Shown here in pieces: positions 15,670-23,074 of a stretch of 40,044 nt of DNA. Numbering within the stretch: position 1 is the stretch's first letter; every line of letters starts with the position of its first letter. Origin of the DNA: Lachnospira sp. (GTDB taxonomy: Bacteria > Bacillota > Clostridia > Lachnospirales > Lachnospiraceae); contig SVDX01000022.1 in assembly GCA_015057605.1 (NCBI GenBank), forward strand, positions 1 through 40,044. The letters run 5' to 3'. Below the pieces are notes generated by a model, which made no database searches, was not told where the DNA came from, and was given only the letters and a program-made list of their open reading frames with translations. The position numbers were made by a program, and so were the translations under genes.

Positions 15670-17010
15670 ATGTTTAAAAAATTTACAATAAACTTACCGA
15701 TGTTTAATACAAAGGAATATGATATTACATCGTATGGCGCTATTAGTGGGGGTCAGGTTAGCAATACAAAGGCATTTGCTGCTGCCATTGATGAGGCTAC
15801 GATTAAAGGCGGAAAGGTAGTTGTACCAGATGGTATTTGGCTTACGGGTCCTATTGAGTTAAAGTCAAATGTAGAACTACATCTTTGTGATAATGCAGTA
15901 ATTTTATTTGATAAAAATATCGAGGAATATCCACTTATAGATACAGATTATGAAGGTATAAGAAGAATTCGTGCAACATCACCTATATACGCAAATGGAG
16001 CTTGTGATATTGCTATTACGGGTAATGGTATTATTGATGGAAGTGGCCATTTGTGGAGACCTGTAAAACAATTTAAAATGACCGAACGTCAGTGGAATAA
16101 GCTCTTAGAAAAATCACAATACATATTAGATGACAAGGAAGGTGGTATTTGGGTACCAACAAAGTCTATATATGATGGAAGAGCTTATGGCGAGGTATTC
16201 CCAGACTATGAGGGTGCTCTAAAAGAGGCAGCACCATATTACGATTTTTACAGACCGGTTATGGTAAGTCTTAAGCATTGTAAGAGAGTTTTGATAGAAG
16301 ACGTGCAATTGCAAAATTCACCGGCATGGTGCCTGCATCCATATTTCTGTGAAGATTTATTGGTTAAAAATGTTAAAATTTCTAATCCATACTATGCACA
16401 AAATGGTGACGGTATTGATATAGAGTCTTGTAAAAATGTTGAAGTGGCATATTGTAACTTTGCAACAGGCGACGATGGCATTTGTATCAAGGCAGGTAAG
16501 GACAGAGAAGCAAGAAAGATAGAAGGACCTTGCGAGAATATCTATATTCACCATTGTTATGCTGGTCAGGGACACGGTGGCTTTGTAATTGGCAGTGAGA
16601 TGTCAAGAGGCGTTAGAAATGTACTTATAGAGGATTGTACATTTATTGATTCAGATGTTGGCATACGTTTAAAGAGTGCTTTAGGACGTGGCGGTGTAGT
16701 TGAAGACATTTATATTAAGAATATCAATATGATAAATATACAGCAGGAAGCAGTTATAATGACAATGAATTATGTTCATAACAATATGAACTATCATGAG
16801 CCGGTATCACAAAGCGAAGAGCTTGATGATATTCCTGAATTTAGAAATATTTATCTTGAAAATTGTGTTTGCAAGGGTGCTAACAGAGGTATTAAGATTG
16901 CAGGACTTGATGGTAAGCCCCACACAATACACGATATACATTTTAAAAATTGTAGCTTTGAGGCAGACAATGAAAATGTATTAGTTAACTGTGAAAATAT
17001 ATACATTTAA
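15670..17010 (+). CDS. Glycoside hydrolase family 28 (polygalacturonase), intracellular type
   Basis: A 446-aa parallel beta-helix enzyme that hydrolyses alpha-1,4-galacturonosyl links. GH28 motifs are all present: NGDGID (245-250), ATGDDGICIK (catalytic Asp pair 268-269), GHGG (301-304) and IRLK (332-335). There is no signal peptide, so it should act in the cytoplasm on imported oligogalacturonides, probably as an exo-polygalacturonase or a related glycosidase such as rhamnogalacturonide-active GH28. ATG 15670 is chosen (GGGAGG at 15657-15662, 7 bases). The oligogalacturonate lyase gene follows after 12 bp, which supports a galacturonide substrate. Confidence 0.92.
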   Translation: MFKKFTINLPMFNTKEYDITSYGAISGGQVSNTKAFAAAIDEATIKGGKVVVPDGIWLTGPIELKSNVELHLCDNAVILFDKNIEEYPLIDTDYEGIRRIRATSPIYANGACDIAITGNGIIDGSGHLWRPVKQFKMTERQWNKLLEKSQYILDDKEGGIWVPTKSIYDGRAYGEVFPDYEGALKEAAPYYDFYRPVMVSLKHCKRVLIEDVQLQNSPAWCLHPYFCEDLLVKNVKISNPYYAQNGDGIDIESCKNVEVAYCNFATGDDGICIKAGKDREARKIEGPCENIYIHHCYAGQGHGGFVIGSEMSRGVRNVLIEDCTFIDSDVGIRLKSALGRGGVVEDIYIKNINMINIQQEAVIMTMNYVHNNMNYHEPVSQSEELDDIPEFRNIYLENCVCKGANRGIKIAGLDGKPHTIHDIHFKNCSFEADNENVLVNCENIYI

Positions 17011-17022
17011 TGGAGGTATAGA

Positions 17023-18258
17023 ATGAAGGGCAACAGATACAAATTTGATATGACTTCTAAAAAAGATACGATTACAGGCGTTGAAGTTGTTAGAATTACT
17101 GATAATAAGGCACTGTATGACAGACCATATTTTACAACACCTCAATTTAGCGCAGACGGAAAATATACGGTGTTTGTATCGGATTTTACCCATACATCCA
17201 TTGTACTTAATGCAGATGCACCAGCCATAGGAAAGATAGGCTTTGGAGAGTTGTTTTTGCTTGATATCGAGAAAGGCGAGGCTTTACAGGTTACACAGGG
17301 CGAAGCAATTAAAATGGGACATGGAGCTCATGCAATGTTAGCTAAAGATGGTAAGATGGCTTATTATTACAGCAATGAGTATTTAAAATGTGTTAACTTA
17401 GAAACCTTAGAATCAGAAGAGCTTATGTGGGTACCATTTACTTATAATTTCCACAGCTTGACCTGTACAGATGATGGCAGATACATAGGATTTACAGTAG
17501 TTGAAGAGGTTCCACTTATAACAAGCCAGTTTACAGACCCACTATCGGGGCTTTCGAAAGGCTTTAGAGAAAGATTTTTTAAACAGCCAAGCAGTCTTGT
17601 TATAAGATTTGATATGGAAACAAGAAAGGGCGAGGTTGTAACTGGTGGTCACGAGAGAATTACACATACAAGCTTTAAACCGGATGATGGCGATTATATG
17701 GTATTCTGTCATGACGGTCCATGGGATTTGGTACAGCGTATGTGGACTGTAAGAGTATCTACGGATGAGGTTGTGCCACTTGTAGAGCAACAAAAGCATT
17801 TAGAGCGTATGGTACATGAATTTACTACAGCAAAGGGCAGAGTAGGTGTTCAGTATTCATTCCGTTACAAGCCTGATATGGAATACTTTATGAACGCAGA
17901 TATACTTGTGGATTTTGATGGTAAGAATCAAGAGCGTTTTTACTATCCATATTTAAGACCTGAGCATATAAATGTTAACTATGACGAGACATATGCAGTA
18001 GGCGACAGAGCGATGCTTTCTGCTGATATGAAGGATAGTAACAAATATATTGCATTAATCGAATATGATAGAAATTACCATAAGGCTAATACGAATTTGC
18101 TTTGCTATCACGGAACTTCTGGTAAAAAGTATGCGCATTCACATCCTGTATTTACACCAGATGGAAGTCACATTATGTTTTCATCAGATGTTGATGGTAA
18201 TTTAAATATTTATATGGTAGAAGCAAACATTAATAAAACAGTAAGGAGCTTAGTGTGA
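17023..18258 (+). CDS. ogl: Oligogalacturonate lyase
   Basis: A 411-aa protein of the oligogalacturonate lyase family (pectate lyase family 22), a seven-bladed beta-propeller that splits unsaturated digalacturonate into two 5-keto-4-deoxyuronate units in the cytoplasm. Propeller repeats are visible as F-x-x-DGKY/DGRY strands (residues about 47, 150, 380). The C-terminal YAHSHPVFTPDGSHIMF carries the His-x-His pair typical of the metal site. No signal peptide. It lies 12 bp after the GH28 gene with GGAGG in the gap, in the same operon. The length matches the family's usual 385-410. Together with GH28 this gives a route from oligogalacturonides to monomeric uronates. Confidence 0.85.
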   Translation: MKGNRYKFDMTSKKDTITGVEVVRITDNKALYDRPYFTTPQFSADGKYTVFVSDFTHTSIVLNADAPAIGKIGFGELFLLDIEKGEALQVTQGEAIKMGHGAHAMLAKDGKMAYYYSNEYLKCVNLETLESEELMWVPFTYNFHSLTCTDDGRYIGFTVVEEVPLITSQFTDPLSGLSKGFRERFFKQPSSLVIRFDMETRKGEVVTGGHERITHTSFKPDDGDYMVFCHDGPWDLVQRMWTVRVSTDEVVPLVEQQKHLERMVHEFTTAKGRVGVQYSFRYKPDMEYFMNADILVDFDGKNQERFYYPYLRPEHINVNYDETYAVGDRAMLSADMKDSNKYIALIEYDRNYHKANTNLLCYHGTSGKKYAHSHPVFTPDGSHIMFSSDVDGNLNIYMVEANINKTVRSLV

Positions 18259-18380
18259 AAAAGCACACTGATGTGTTGTTTTTTCACACGGCTATTTGTT
18301 TCTGAGCGAAAACAAATAGCTTTTATGGCAGACGCAAATTTAGAATTTGCGTCGCCTCTTCGCGATAAAACGCTCAGAAA
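18253..18380 (+). other. Highly structured intergenic RNA between ogl and the dehydrogenase gene
   Basis: Four perfect inverted repeats lie in 130 bases: 18253-18262 with 18280-18289 (spanning the ogl stop); 18291-18301 with 18310-18320; 18331-18340 with 18344-18353 (three-base loop); and 18299-18308 with 18371-18380. The last pairs the loop of the second hairpin with a segment directly before the AGAGGA ribosome binding site, so it competes with hairpin 2 or forms a pseudoknot. The first hairpin ends in T-rich sequence and may terminate some transcripts. Confidence 0.7.
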
Positions 18381-18393
18381 AGAGGATTACAAT

Positions 18394-19272
18394 ATGAAAA
18401 TAGGATTTATTGGACTTGGAAAAATGGGACTTCCAATGGCGAAGAACCTTTGCAAGGCGGGTTTTATGGTATATGTAAAATCAAGTAATGCAGAAAGTCA
18501 AAATGAGATGATAAAGGAAGGCGCAATTGCGGCTACAAGCTATAATGCTATGGCGAAGGAATGTGATGTTGTTATTACAATTGTTCCTGCAGATAAAGAG
18601 ATTAAAGAACTCTATTTAACAGAAAATGGACTTATTGCAAATGCAAAAGAAGGTGTAACATTTATTGATATGACTTCTGCTAAAGGAAGTACAAAAGAGC
18701 TTGTAAATGAGGCTATAGAGGCGATAAATAAAGACCTTAGCTTTGTTGATGCACCTGTAAGTGGTGGTGTAGCTGGTGCAGTAAATGGCACGCTTACAAT
18801 TATGACAGGTTGTAAAGAAACTGCATTTGAAGAAATAAAACCAGTTCTTGAAGCTATGGGCAAAAATATAATATATACAGGAGAGGCAGGCACTGCATCA
18901 AATGTAAAAATGCTAAATCAGATGTTAAATGCCGGAAATACAGCGGTGGCAGCAGAGGTTTTATGTATGTCAAGAAAGCTTGGGGTTTCTGATGATGTAT
19001 TAAAGACAGTTGTAAGTCAAAGTAGTGGACAGAGCTTCGTGTTTGACAGAAATGTTACGAAATTTATGATGAGCGGCGATCATACACCAGGATTTAGACT
19101 TAATCTTATGAAAAAAGATGTTAGTCTGTTTGTTGATGCGGCTAACGAGCTTAGTGGTTTTACACCTGTAACCAAGCTTGTGTACGATATGTTTGTAGCC
19201 TGCGCTAATAATGGTATGGGCGATTTAAACTATACAAGCATACACAAGTGGTTAGAGGAAAACCAGAAATAA
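18394..19272 (+). CDS. Beta-hydroxyacid dehydrogenase (3-hydroxyisobutyrate / tartronate-semialdehyde reductase family)
   Basis: A 292-aa NAD(P)-dependent dehydrogenase. GFIGLGKMGLPMAKNL (4-19) is the Rossmann GxGxxG with the family signature; DAPVSGGVAGA is the substrate-binding motif and NVKMLNQML carries the catalytic Lys. Family members reduce tartronate semialdehyde or oxidise 3-hydroxyisobutyrate; in sugar-acid loci they are usually the GarR type, which suits this pectin context, but the substrate is inferred. An upstream in-frame start at 18271 is rejected because that part lies in a structured intergenic region; ATG 18394 follows AGAGGA. It ends 1 bp from the convergent mntP gene. Confidence 0.88.
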   Translation: MKIGFIGLGKMGLPMAKNLCKAGFMVYVKSSNAESQNEMIKEGAIAATSYNAMAKECDVVITIVPADKEIKELYLTENGLIANAKEGVTFIDMTSAKGSTKELVNEAIEAINKDLSFVDAPVSGGVAGAVNGTLTIMTGCKETAFEEIKPVLEAMGKNIIYTGEAGTASNVKMLNQMLNAGNTAVAAEVLCMSRKLGVSDDVLKTVVSQSSGQSFVFDRNVTKFMMSGDHTPGFRLNLMKKDVSLFVDAANELSGFTPVTKLVYDMFVACANNGMGDLNYTSIHKWLEENQK

Positions 19273-19273
19273 T

Positions 19274-19858
19274 TTAAAATACTCCGGTAATAAATATTTC
19301 AATACCGATTACAATTAAAATTACACCACCTAAAATAGAAGCCTTATTAGACATTTTTGTTCCGAATTTTTTACCTATTATTAGTCCAAACATACAGATG
19401 ATGGCTGTTACAATGGCGATAATAAGTGAACAGACAAGAGCCATTAAAAAACCATATTCGGCGATTGTGAAACCAACAGATAAAGCATCAATAGAGGTGG
19501 CAATACCTTGAACTAAAAGCGCGGTTATACCAACTTGCGCTTTTTCATTTTCTTCAGAGTCATTTTTAACACCTTCAATAAGCATTTTTCCACCAATAAA
19601 TAATAATAAAATTAATGCAATCCAAGGTATGAATTTTTCAAAAACTTTAAAATGTTGCAATACTGTGTGTACGCATACCCACCCAAGCATAGGCATAGCA
19701 CCCTGAAAGAGACCGAAGATACCGGCTATGCCACACATTTTTGCCCTTTTCATTGAAGGCTCATTAAGACCATTTGCCAAGGATACAGAAAAGGCATCCA
19801 TTGCAAGTCCTATGCCAAGTAAAGCACTGTTAAAGAAAAATAATAAATTCCATTCCAT
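19274..19858 (-). CDS. mntP: Manganese efflux pump MntP
   Basis: A 194-aa integral membrane protein with six hydrophobic helices in two three-helix repeats; it exports Mn2+. The repeat signatures are GLAMDAFSVS (17-26, Asp21) and ATSIDALSVGF (120-130, Asp124), the known metal-path aspartates. The length is normal. The start has AGGAGA upstream on the minus strand. It is controlled by a yybP-ykoY manganese riboswitch and its own promoter directly upstream, so expression should rise with Mn2+. The 3' end meets the dehydrogenase gene tail to tail. Confidence 0.95.
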   Translation of the reverse strand: MEWNLLFFFNSALLGIGLAMDAFSVSLANGLNEPSMKRAKMCGIAGIFGLFQGAMPMLGWVCVHTVLQHFKVFEKFIPWIALILLLFIGGKMLIEGVKNDSEENEKAQVGITALLVQGIATSIDALSVGFTIAEYGFLMALVCSLIIAIVTAIICMFGLIIGKKFGTKMSNKASILGGVILIVIGIEIFITGVF

Positions 19859-19888
19859 CTTTTGTTTCTCCTATTCTTTTGAAATCGT

Positions 19889-19928
19889 TAAAAATAAAAA
19901 ATCCAAGTAAAGGCCATCCTGTACTTGG
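19889..19928 (-). terminator. Second terminator-like hairpin in the mntP leader
   Basis: On the minus strand, CCAAGTA (complement of 19922-19928) pairs with TACTTGG (complement of 19903-19909), followed by ATTTTTTATTTTT. It lies downstream of the riboswitch terminator and about 30 bases before the mntP ribosome binding site, so the leader contains two terminators in series. Confidence 0.65.
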
Positions 19929-19937
19929 GTAAATGTC

Positions 19938-19983
19938 TTAAAAAAATATAGACTCCATGTATAGTTTGGCTATACATGAGTCT
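19938..19983 (-). terminator. Riboswitch expression-platform terminator
   Basis: On the minus strand a long stem (14 bp with one bulge, complement of 19950-19983) is followed by a T7 run (complement of 19938-19949). Its 5' arm includes the GAGACTCATG needed for aptamer stem P1, so aptamer and terminator folding are mutually exclusive. Confidence 0.85.
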
Positions 19984-20059
19984 CGCAATTTAAAACAAGC
20001 CAGACCAAAAGGCCAGTATGTTGACTTGTTACGATATACGCTTGCTACTCCCTCATGGG
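19975..20059 (-). ncRNA. yybP-ykoY (manganese-sensing) riboswitch upstream of mntP
   Basis: The minus strand shows the two conserved loops of this class: GGGAGTAG near the 5' end (complement of about 20045-20052) and GCGAGAC near the 3' end (complement of about 19980-19986). A GTCAACATAC segment and a central hairpin lie between them. P1 forms from CATGAG (5') and CTCATG (3'); the latter also belongs to the terminator. Mn2+ binding between the loops is known to stabilise P1, so this should be an ON switch for mntP. Confidence 0.9.
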
Positions 20060-20068
20060 ACTTAAGTA

Positions 20069-20097
20069 AGCATAGCACATTTGTTAAAACTTGTCAA
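20069..20097 (-). promoter_or_regulatory. Promoter of the riboswitch-mntP transcript
   Basis: On the minus strand, TTGACA (complement of 20092-20097), 17 bases, TATGCT (complement of 20069-20074); transcription would start just before the aptamer. Confidence 0.8.
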
Positions 20098-20138
20098 TGC
20101 AACTTATGAAGCTGAAAATGTAAACTGTGCAAAATCGG

Positions 20139-20166
20139 TTGACTTAGAATTTGGCGTAGATATAAT
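20139..20166 (+). promoter_or_regulatory. Promoter of the LytTR gene pair
   Basis: TTGACT (20139-20144), 16-base spacer, TATAAT (20161-20166), 38 bases before the start codon and back to back with the mntP promoter. Confidence 0.8.
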
Positions 20167-20204
20167 AAAAATATCATATGATAAAAACAGAAAGGAGCCA
20201 CTTG

Positions 20205-20657
20205 ATGAAGATTAGATTGGCTGTTGATAATAAAGATTATGACCGTTTAAGAGCAGAGTTTGAAGCCTTAGGAATAGAGGTAAATGATGATGCAGAATAT
20301 ATTTTGACTAAGAAGGATGAATATATTAATAATATTATGGTCAAAAAGGAAGGTCAAAATGAGTACATAAGGCTTTCTGTAGAGGATATTGTGTGCATAG
20401 AAACCTTTGGTCATAAGGTTGTTGTATATGACGAAAATCAGGACTATTTAGCCTCTGAGCGTTTATATCAGCTATGCAATATGTTAAATCCGGATAATTT
20501 TTTAAGAATAAGCAATTCTGTGCTTATTGCGACACATAAGGTAAAAAAGATAAAACCAACATTTTCTATGAAATACATATTGACTATGTCTAATGGAAAA
20601 AATGTTGATGTGACAAGAAGTTATTACAATTTATTTAGAGATTATTATAAGATTTAG
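20205..20657 (+). CDS. LytTR-domain transcriptional regulator without receiver
   Basis: A 150-aa DNA-binding protein. Residues about 45-148 are a LytTR domain (YIRLSVEDIVCIETFGHKVV, then LASERLYQL, FLRISNSVLIATHKVKKI, and a final RSYYNLFRDYYKI). The N-terminal 45 residues are a short alpha/beta extension, not a response-regulator receiver. Stand-alone LytTR proteins are often co-transcribed with a small membrane protein that controls them; the membrane protein 10 bp downstream fits. ATG 20205 is chosen because AAAGGAG (20191-20197) lies 7 bases before it. A strong promoter precedes it, possibly autoregulated. Confidence 0.88.
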   Translation: MKIRLAVDNKDYDRLRAEFEALGIEVNDDAEYILTKKDEYINNIMVKKEGQNEYIRLSVEDIVCIETFGHKVVVYDENQDYLASERLYQLCNMLNPDNFLRISNSVLIATHKVKKIKPTFSMKYILTMSNGKNVDVTRSYYNLFRDYYKI

Positions 20658-20667
20658 GAGGTTTAAT

Positions 20668-21381
20668 ATGTTAAATTGGGCATCGATTGTAGCATTAATA
20701 ATATTAGCAGGTATCGCTATGTTTGCGGTAGTAGCGGTAATATTAGTAATATATTTTTGCGCATATAGAAAGAATATAAATAAGGCAGTTGTTTTGGGCG
20801 AGGAGGCACCAAGAAAAATGCTTCCACCATATAAGCTGTTTTTGATTCTTGGAATAGGAGCATTTTTAATAATTGTGGGTGTTTCGGCATGTAAGATTGG
20901 AAAAAACAGTAATGATAGTTCGCCAGAAGACAAATATTATGAAGCTATATATGGGTATAATATGTATGTAGAAGAGCAGATGCAAGAGGGCTATCGCAGT
21001 GTATATTCGATTGAGGAAAACAAGGGTTATACTAAGGATGTTATAGTAAAGGGCGATGTTAAATTTACATGCTTTATTAGCGAAACCGGCTATGATAACA
21101 TTCATCCAAGATTCATTATATACATTGAATATACTGGTGATAAGGAGCTTGTAACCTTCTGTTATAACGGTAAATTTAAGGATAATAAAGAAAATGTCAT
21201 TACGGGCTATGGCACAAGTGGACGTGATATAACAAAAAATGAAGTGTTGACGGTAATTGGTAATACAGACATCAATTGTATATTTGAATTAAGCATTTAC
21301 TATTTTGATGAATTTGTAAAAGCAGAAAATGTAGAAGAGCTTGCTGTAGTGGCAGAAAAATTAGAACTTTACATACCATAA
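20668..21381 (+). CDS. Membrane protein co-transcribed with the LytTR regulator
   Basis: A 237-aa protein with two hydrophobic helices (about residues 8-32 and 56-76) and an extracytoplasmic C-terminal domain of about 160 residues. That domain is rich in beta strands and aromatic residues (KFTCFISETGYDNIHPRFII and the following strands). No family recognised; it is not the usual DUF3021 partner of LytTR proteins. It starts 10 bp after the LytTR gene with AGGAGG in the gap. It may sense an external signal and modulate the regulator (inference from the operon only). Confidence 0.7.
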   Translation: MLNWASIVALIILAGIAMFAVVAVILVIYFCAYRKNINKAVVLGEEAPRKMLPPYKLFLILGIGAFLIIVGVSACKIGKNSNDSSPEDKYYEAIYGYNMYVEEQMQEGYRSVYSIEENKGYTKDVIVKGDVKFTCFISETGYDNIHPRFIIYIEYTGDKELVTFCYNGKFKDNKENVITGYGTSGRDITKNEVLTVIGNTDINCIFELSIYYFDEFVKAENVEELAVVAEKLELYIP

Positions 21382-21395
21382 GAAAAAATTTTTTA

Positions 21396-21425
21396 TTGAC
21401 AAAGTACCCTAAATAATTATACCAT
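21396..21425 (+). promoter_or_regulatory. Promoter with palindrome upstream of the degV operon
   Basis: TTGACA (21396-21401), 18-base spacer, TACCAT (21420-21425). A perfect inverted repeat TATAC-N4-GTATA (21418-21431) overlaps the -10 box and could be an operator. Confidence 0.65.
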
Positions 21426-21471
21426 AGTATAGTATGGATAAATGCAAATTTAGGTATAGGAAGTGATTTGT

Positions 21472-22344
21472 ATGAAGTCAATTGGAATAGCAACAGACAG
21501 TCATGGTGGTATTTCTCAAAGTGAAGCAAAAAAGCTTGGAATAAGGGTTTTACCGATGCCATTTTACTTTGGCGATGAATGTTATTATGAGGATGTTTCA
21601 ATCACAAGAGAAGAATTTTTTCAAAAATTAAATTCAGGAGAAAATGTTTCGACTTCACAACCATCACCGGAGGCAGTTATAGAACTGTGGCGTGATATGT
21701 TAAAAGAGTTTGAAGCAATTTTATATATGCCTATGAGCAGTGGGCTCAGTGGTTCGTGCAATACAGCAAGAATGCTTGCCAGTGACGAAGAATTTGAAGG
21801 CAAGGTGTTTGTTGTAGATAATGGAAGAATTTCTACACTTCAGCATCGTTCTATTTTAGATGCACTTGAACTCATAGAAGAAGGATATTCAGCAAAAGAG
21901 ATACAGGATATTTTAGAAAAATCAAGAAATGATATGACTATATTTATAGCAGTTGAAAATCTTGAGTATTTAAAGAGAGGTGGACGTATTTCACCTGCTA
22001 CAGCGATGATAGGCACTGTTTTAAATATCAAACCTATATTGAGATTAGAGACAGGTATATTAGAAAGCTTTTCAAAATGCCGAGGAATGAAAAAGGCTAA
22101 GTCGGACATGCTTTTGGCTATGAAAAAAGAGCTTGAGACAACATTTAGTGAATATTATAAAAATAATGAAGTATATATGTTAGCGGCAACTAGTGCTGAT
22201 GAAGAGACTACAAAGGAATGGGTAGAAGAGATAAGAGAATATTTTGGCCTTGAGGTACTAAGCGATCCGTTGTCATTAGGTATTTCGTGCCATACAGGAG
22301 AAGGTGCATTAGGCATTGGTATTTCCTGCCGGCCTAAAAGATAA
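21472..22344 (+). CDS. DegV family protein (fatty-acid-binding, FakB-like)
   Basis: A 290-aa two-domain DegV protein; the family binds a fatty acid and, as FakB, presents it to the FakA kinase to make acyl-phosphate. IATDSHGGIS (6-15) and the STSQPSPE and SSGLSGSCNTA segments are the lipid head-group and carboxylate-binding motifs. LKRGGRISPATAMIGTVLNI is the typical hinge. ATG 21472 is preferred to an in-frame GTG at 21463 that overlaps the AGGAAG site. Two acyltransferase genes follow in the same operon, which fits delivery of acyl groups into phospholipids. Confidence 0.9.
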   Translation: MKSIGIATDSHGGISQSEAKKLGIRVLPMPFYFGDECYYEDVSITREEFFQKLNSGENVSTSQPSPEAVIELWRDMLKEFEAILYMPMSSGLSGSCNTARMLASDEEFEGKVFVVDNGRISTLQHRSILDALELIEEGYSAKEIQDILEKSRNDMTIFIAVENLEYLKRGGRISPATAMIGTVLNIKPILRLETGILESFSKCRGMKKAKSDMLLAMKKELETTFSEYYKNNEVYMLAATSADEETTKEWVEEIREYFGLEVLSDPLSLGISCHTGEGALGIGISCRPKR

Positions 22345-22356
22345 GGAGAACGATAG

Positions 22357-23064
22357 ATGAATAGATTAGCGTTAATGGTTATTAAAAATATTTTTGCTGT
22401 TCCAGGCGCATATATTAAGCTTTGCAAGCATGCAAAGCATCCTGAAAAATATCCGGAAATAGAAAGATACAGACATCTTCAATATATATTTAAAAAGGCA
22501 AATAAAGCAGGCAATATCAATCTTTGTGCACATGGTCAGGAAAATATTCCTACAGAAGGCGGATTTATGGTTTATGCAAATCATCAGGGATTGTTTGACA
22601 TTATGGCCATTGCAGCAACCTGTGATATTCCACTTGGTGCTGTACTTAAGAAGGAATTATACGATATTCCGTTTATGAAGCAGATAGTAGATACAACACA
22701 ATCCTTCCCAATGGACCGTGATGACATAAGACAATCAATGGTTGTTATGCAAAAGGTTACTGAGGAAGTAAAGAAGGGTCGTAACTATCTTATTTTCCCA
22801 GAGGGAACAAGAAGCAAGCTTGGTAATAAGCTATTAGAATTTCATGGTGGAAGCTTTAAATGTGCATATAAGGCGAAAGCGCCAATCGTACCGGTAGCTT
22901 TGATTGATTGCTTTAAGGTGCTTGATCAAAAAGGAAGTAAGCCGGTAGATGTGCAGATTCATTATCTTGAACCAATACCATATGAAGAATATAAGGATAT
23001 GAAGACAGTTGAACTTGCACAGATGGTACATGATAGAATTGAAAAAGTAGTGAGTGCACAATAG
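22357..23064 (+). CDS. plsC: 1-acyl-sn-glycerol-3-phosphate acyltransferase, first copy
   Basis: A 235-aa PlsC-type enzyme that acylates lysophosphatidate at the membrane. The HX4D block is NHQGLFDIM (His76, Asp81); FPEGTRS is the glycerol-phosphate-binding block, and KAPIVPVAL is motif IV. An amphipathic or hydrophobic N-terminus (ALMVIKNIFAVPGAYI) would attach it to the membrane. AAGGAG precedes the start by 8 bases, 12 bp after degV. It is directly followed by a second, divergent homologue. Confidence 0.9.
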   Translation: MNRLALMVIKNIFAVPGAYIKLCKHAKHPEKYPEIERYRHLQYIFKKANKAGNINLCAHGQENIPTEGGFMVYANHQGLFDIMAIAATCDIPLGAVLKKELYDIPFMKQIVDTTQSFPMDRDDIRQSMVVMQKVTEEVKKGRNYLIFPEGTRSKLGNKLLEFHGGSFKCAYKAKAPIVPVALIDCFKVLDQKGSKPVDVQIHYLEPIPYEEYKDMKTVELAQMVHDRIEKVVSAQ

Positions 23065-23074
23065 GAGAAAAACT

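Noticed and set aside
18271-18393. N-terminal extension of the beta-hydroxyacid dehydrogenase
   Set aside because: It runs through perfect hairpins, has no ribosome binding site, and the Rossmann motif begins at the ATG at 18394.
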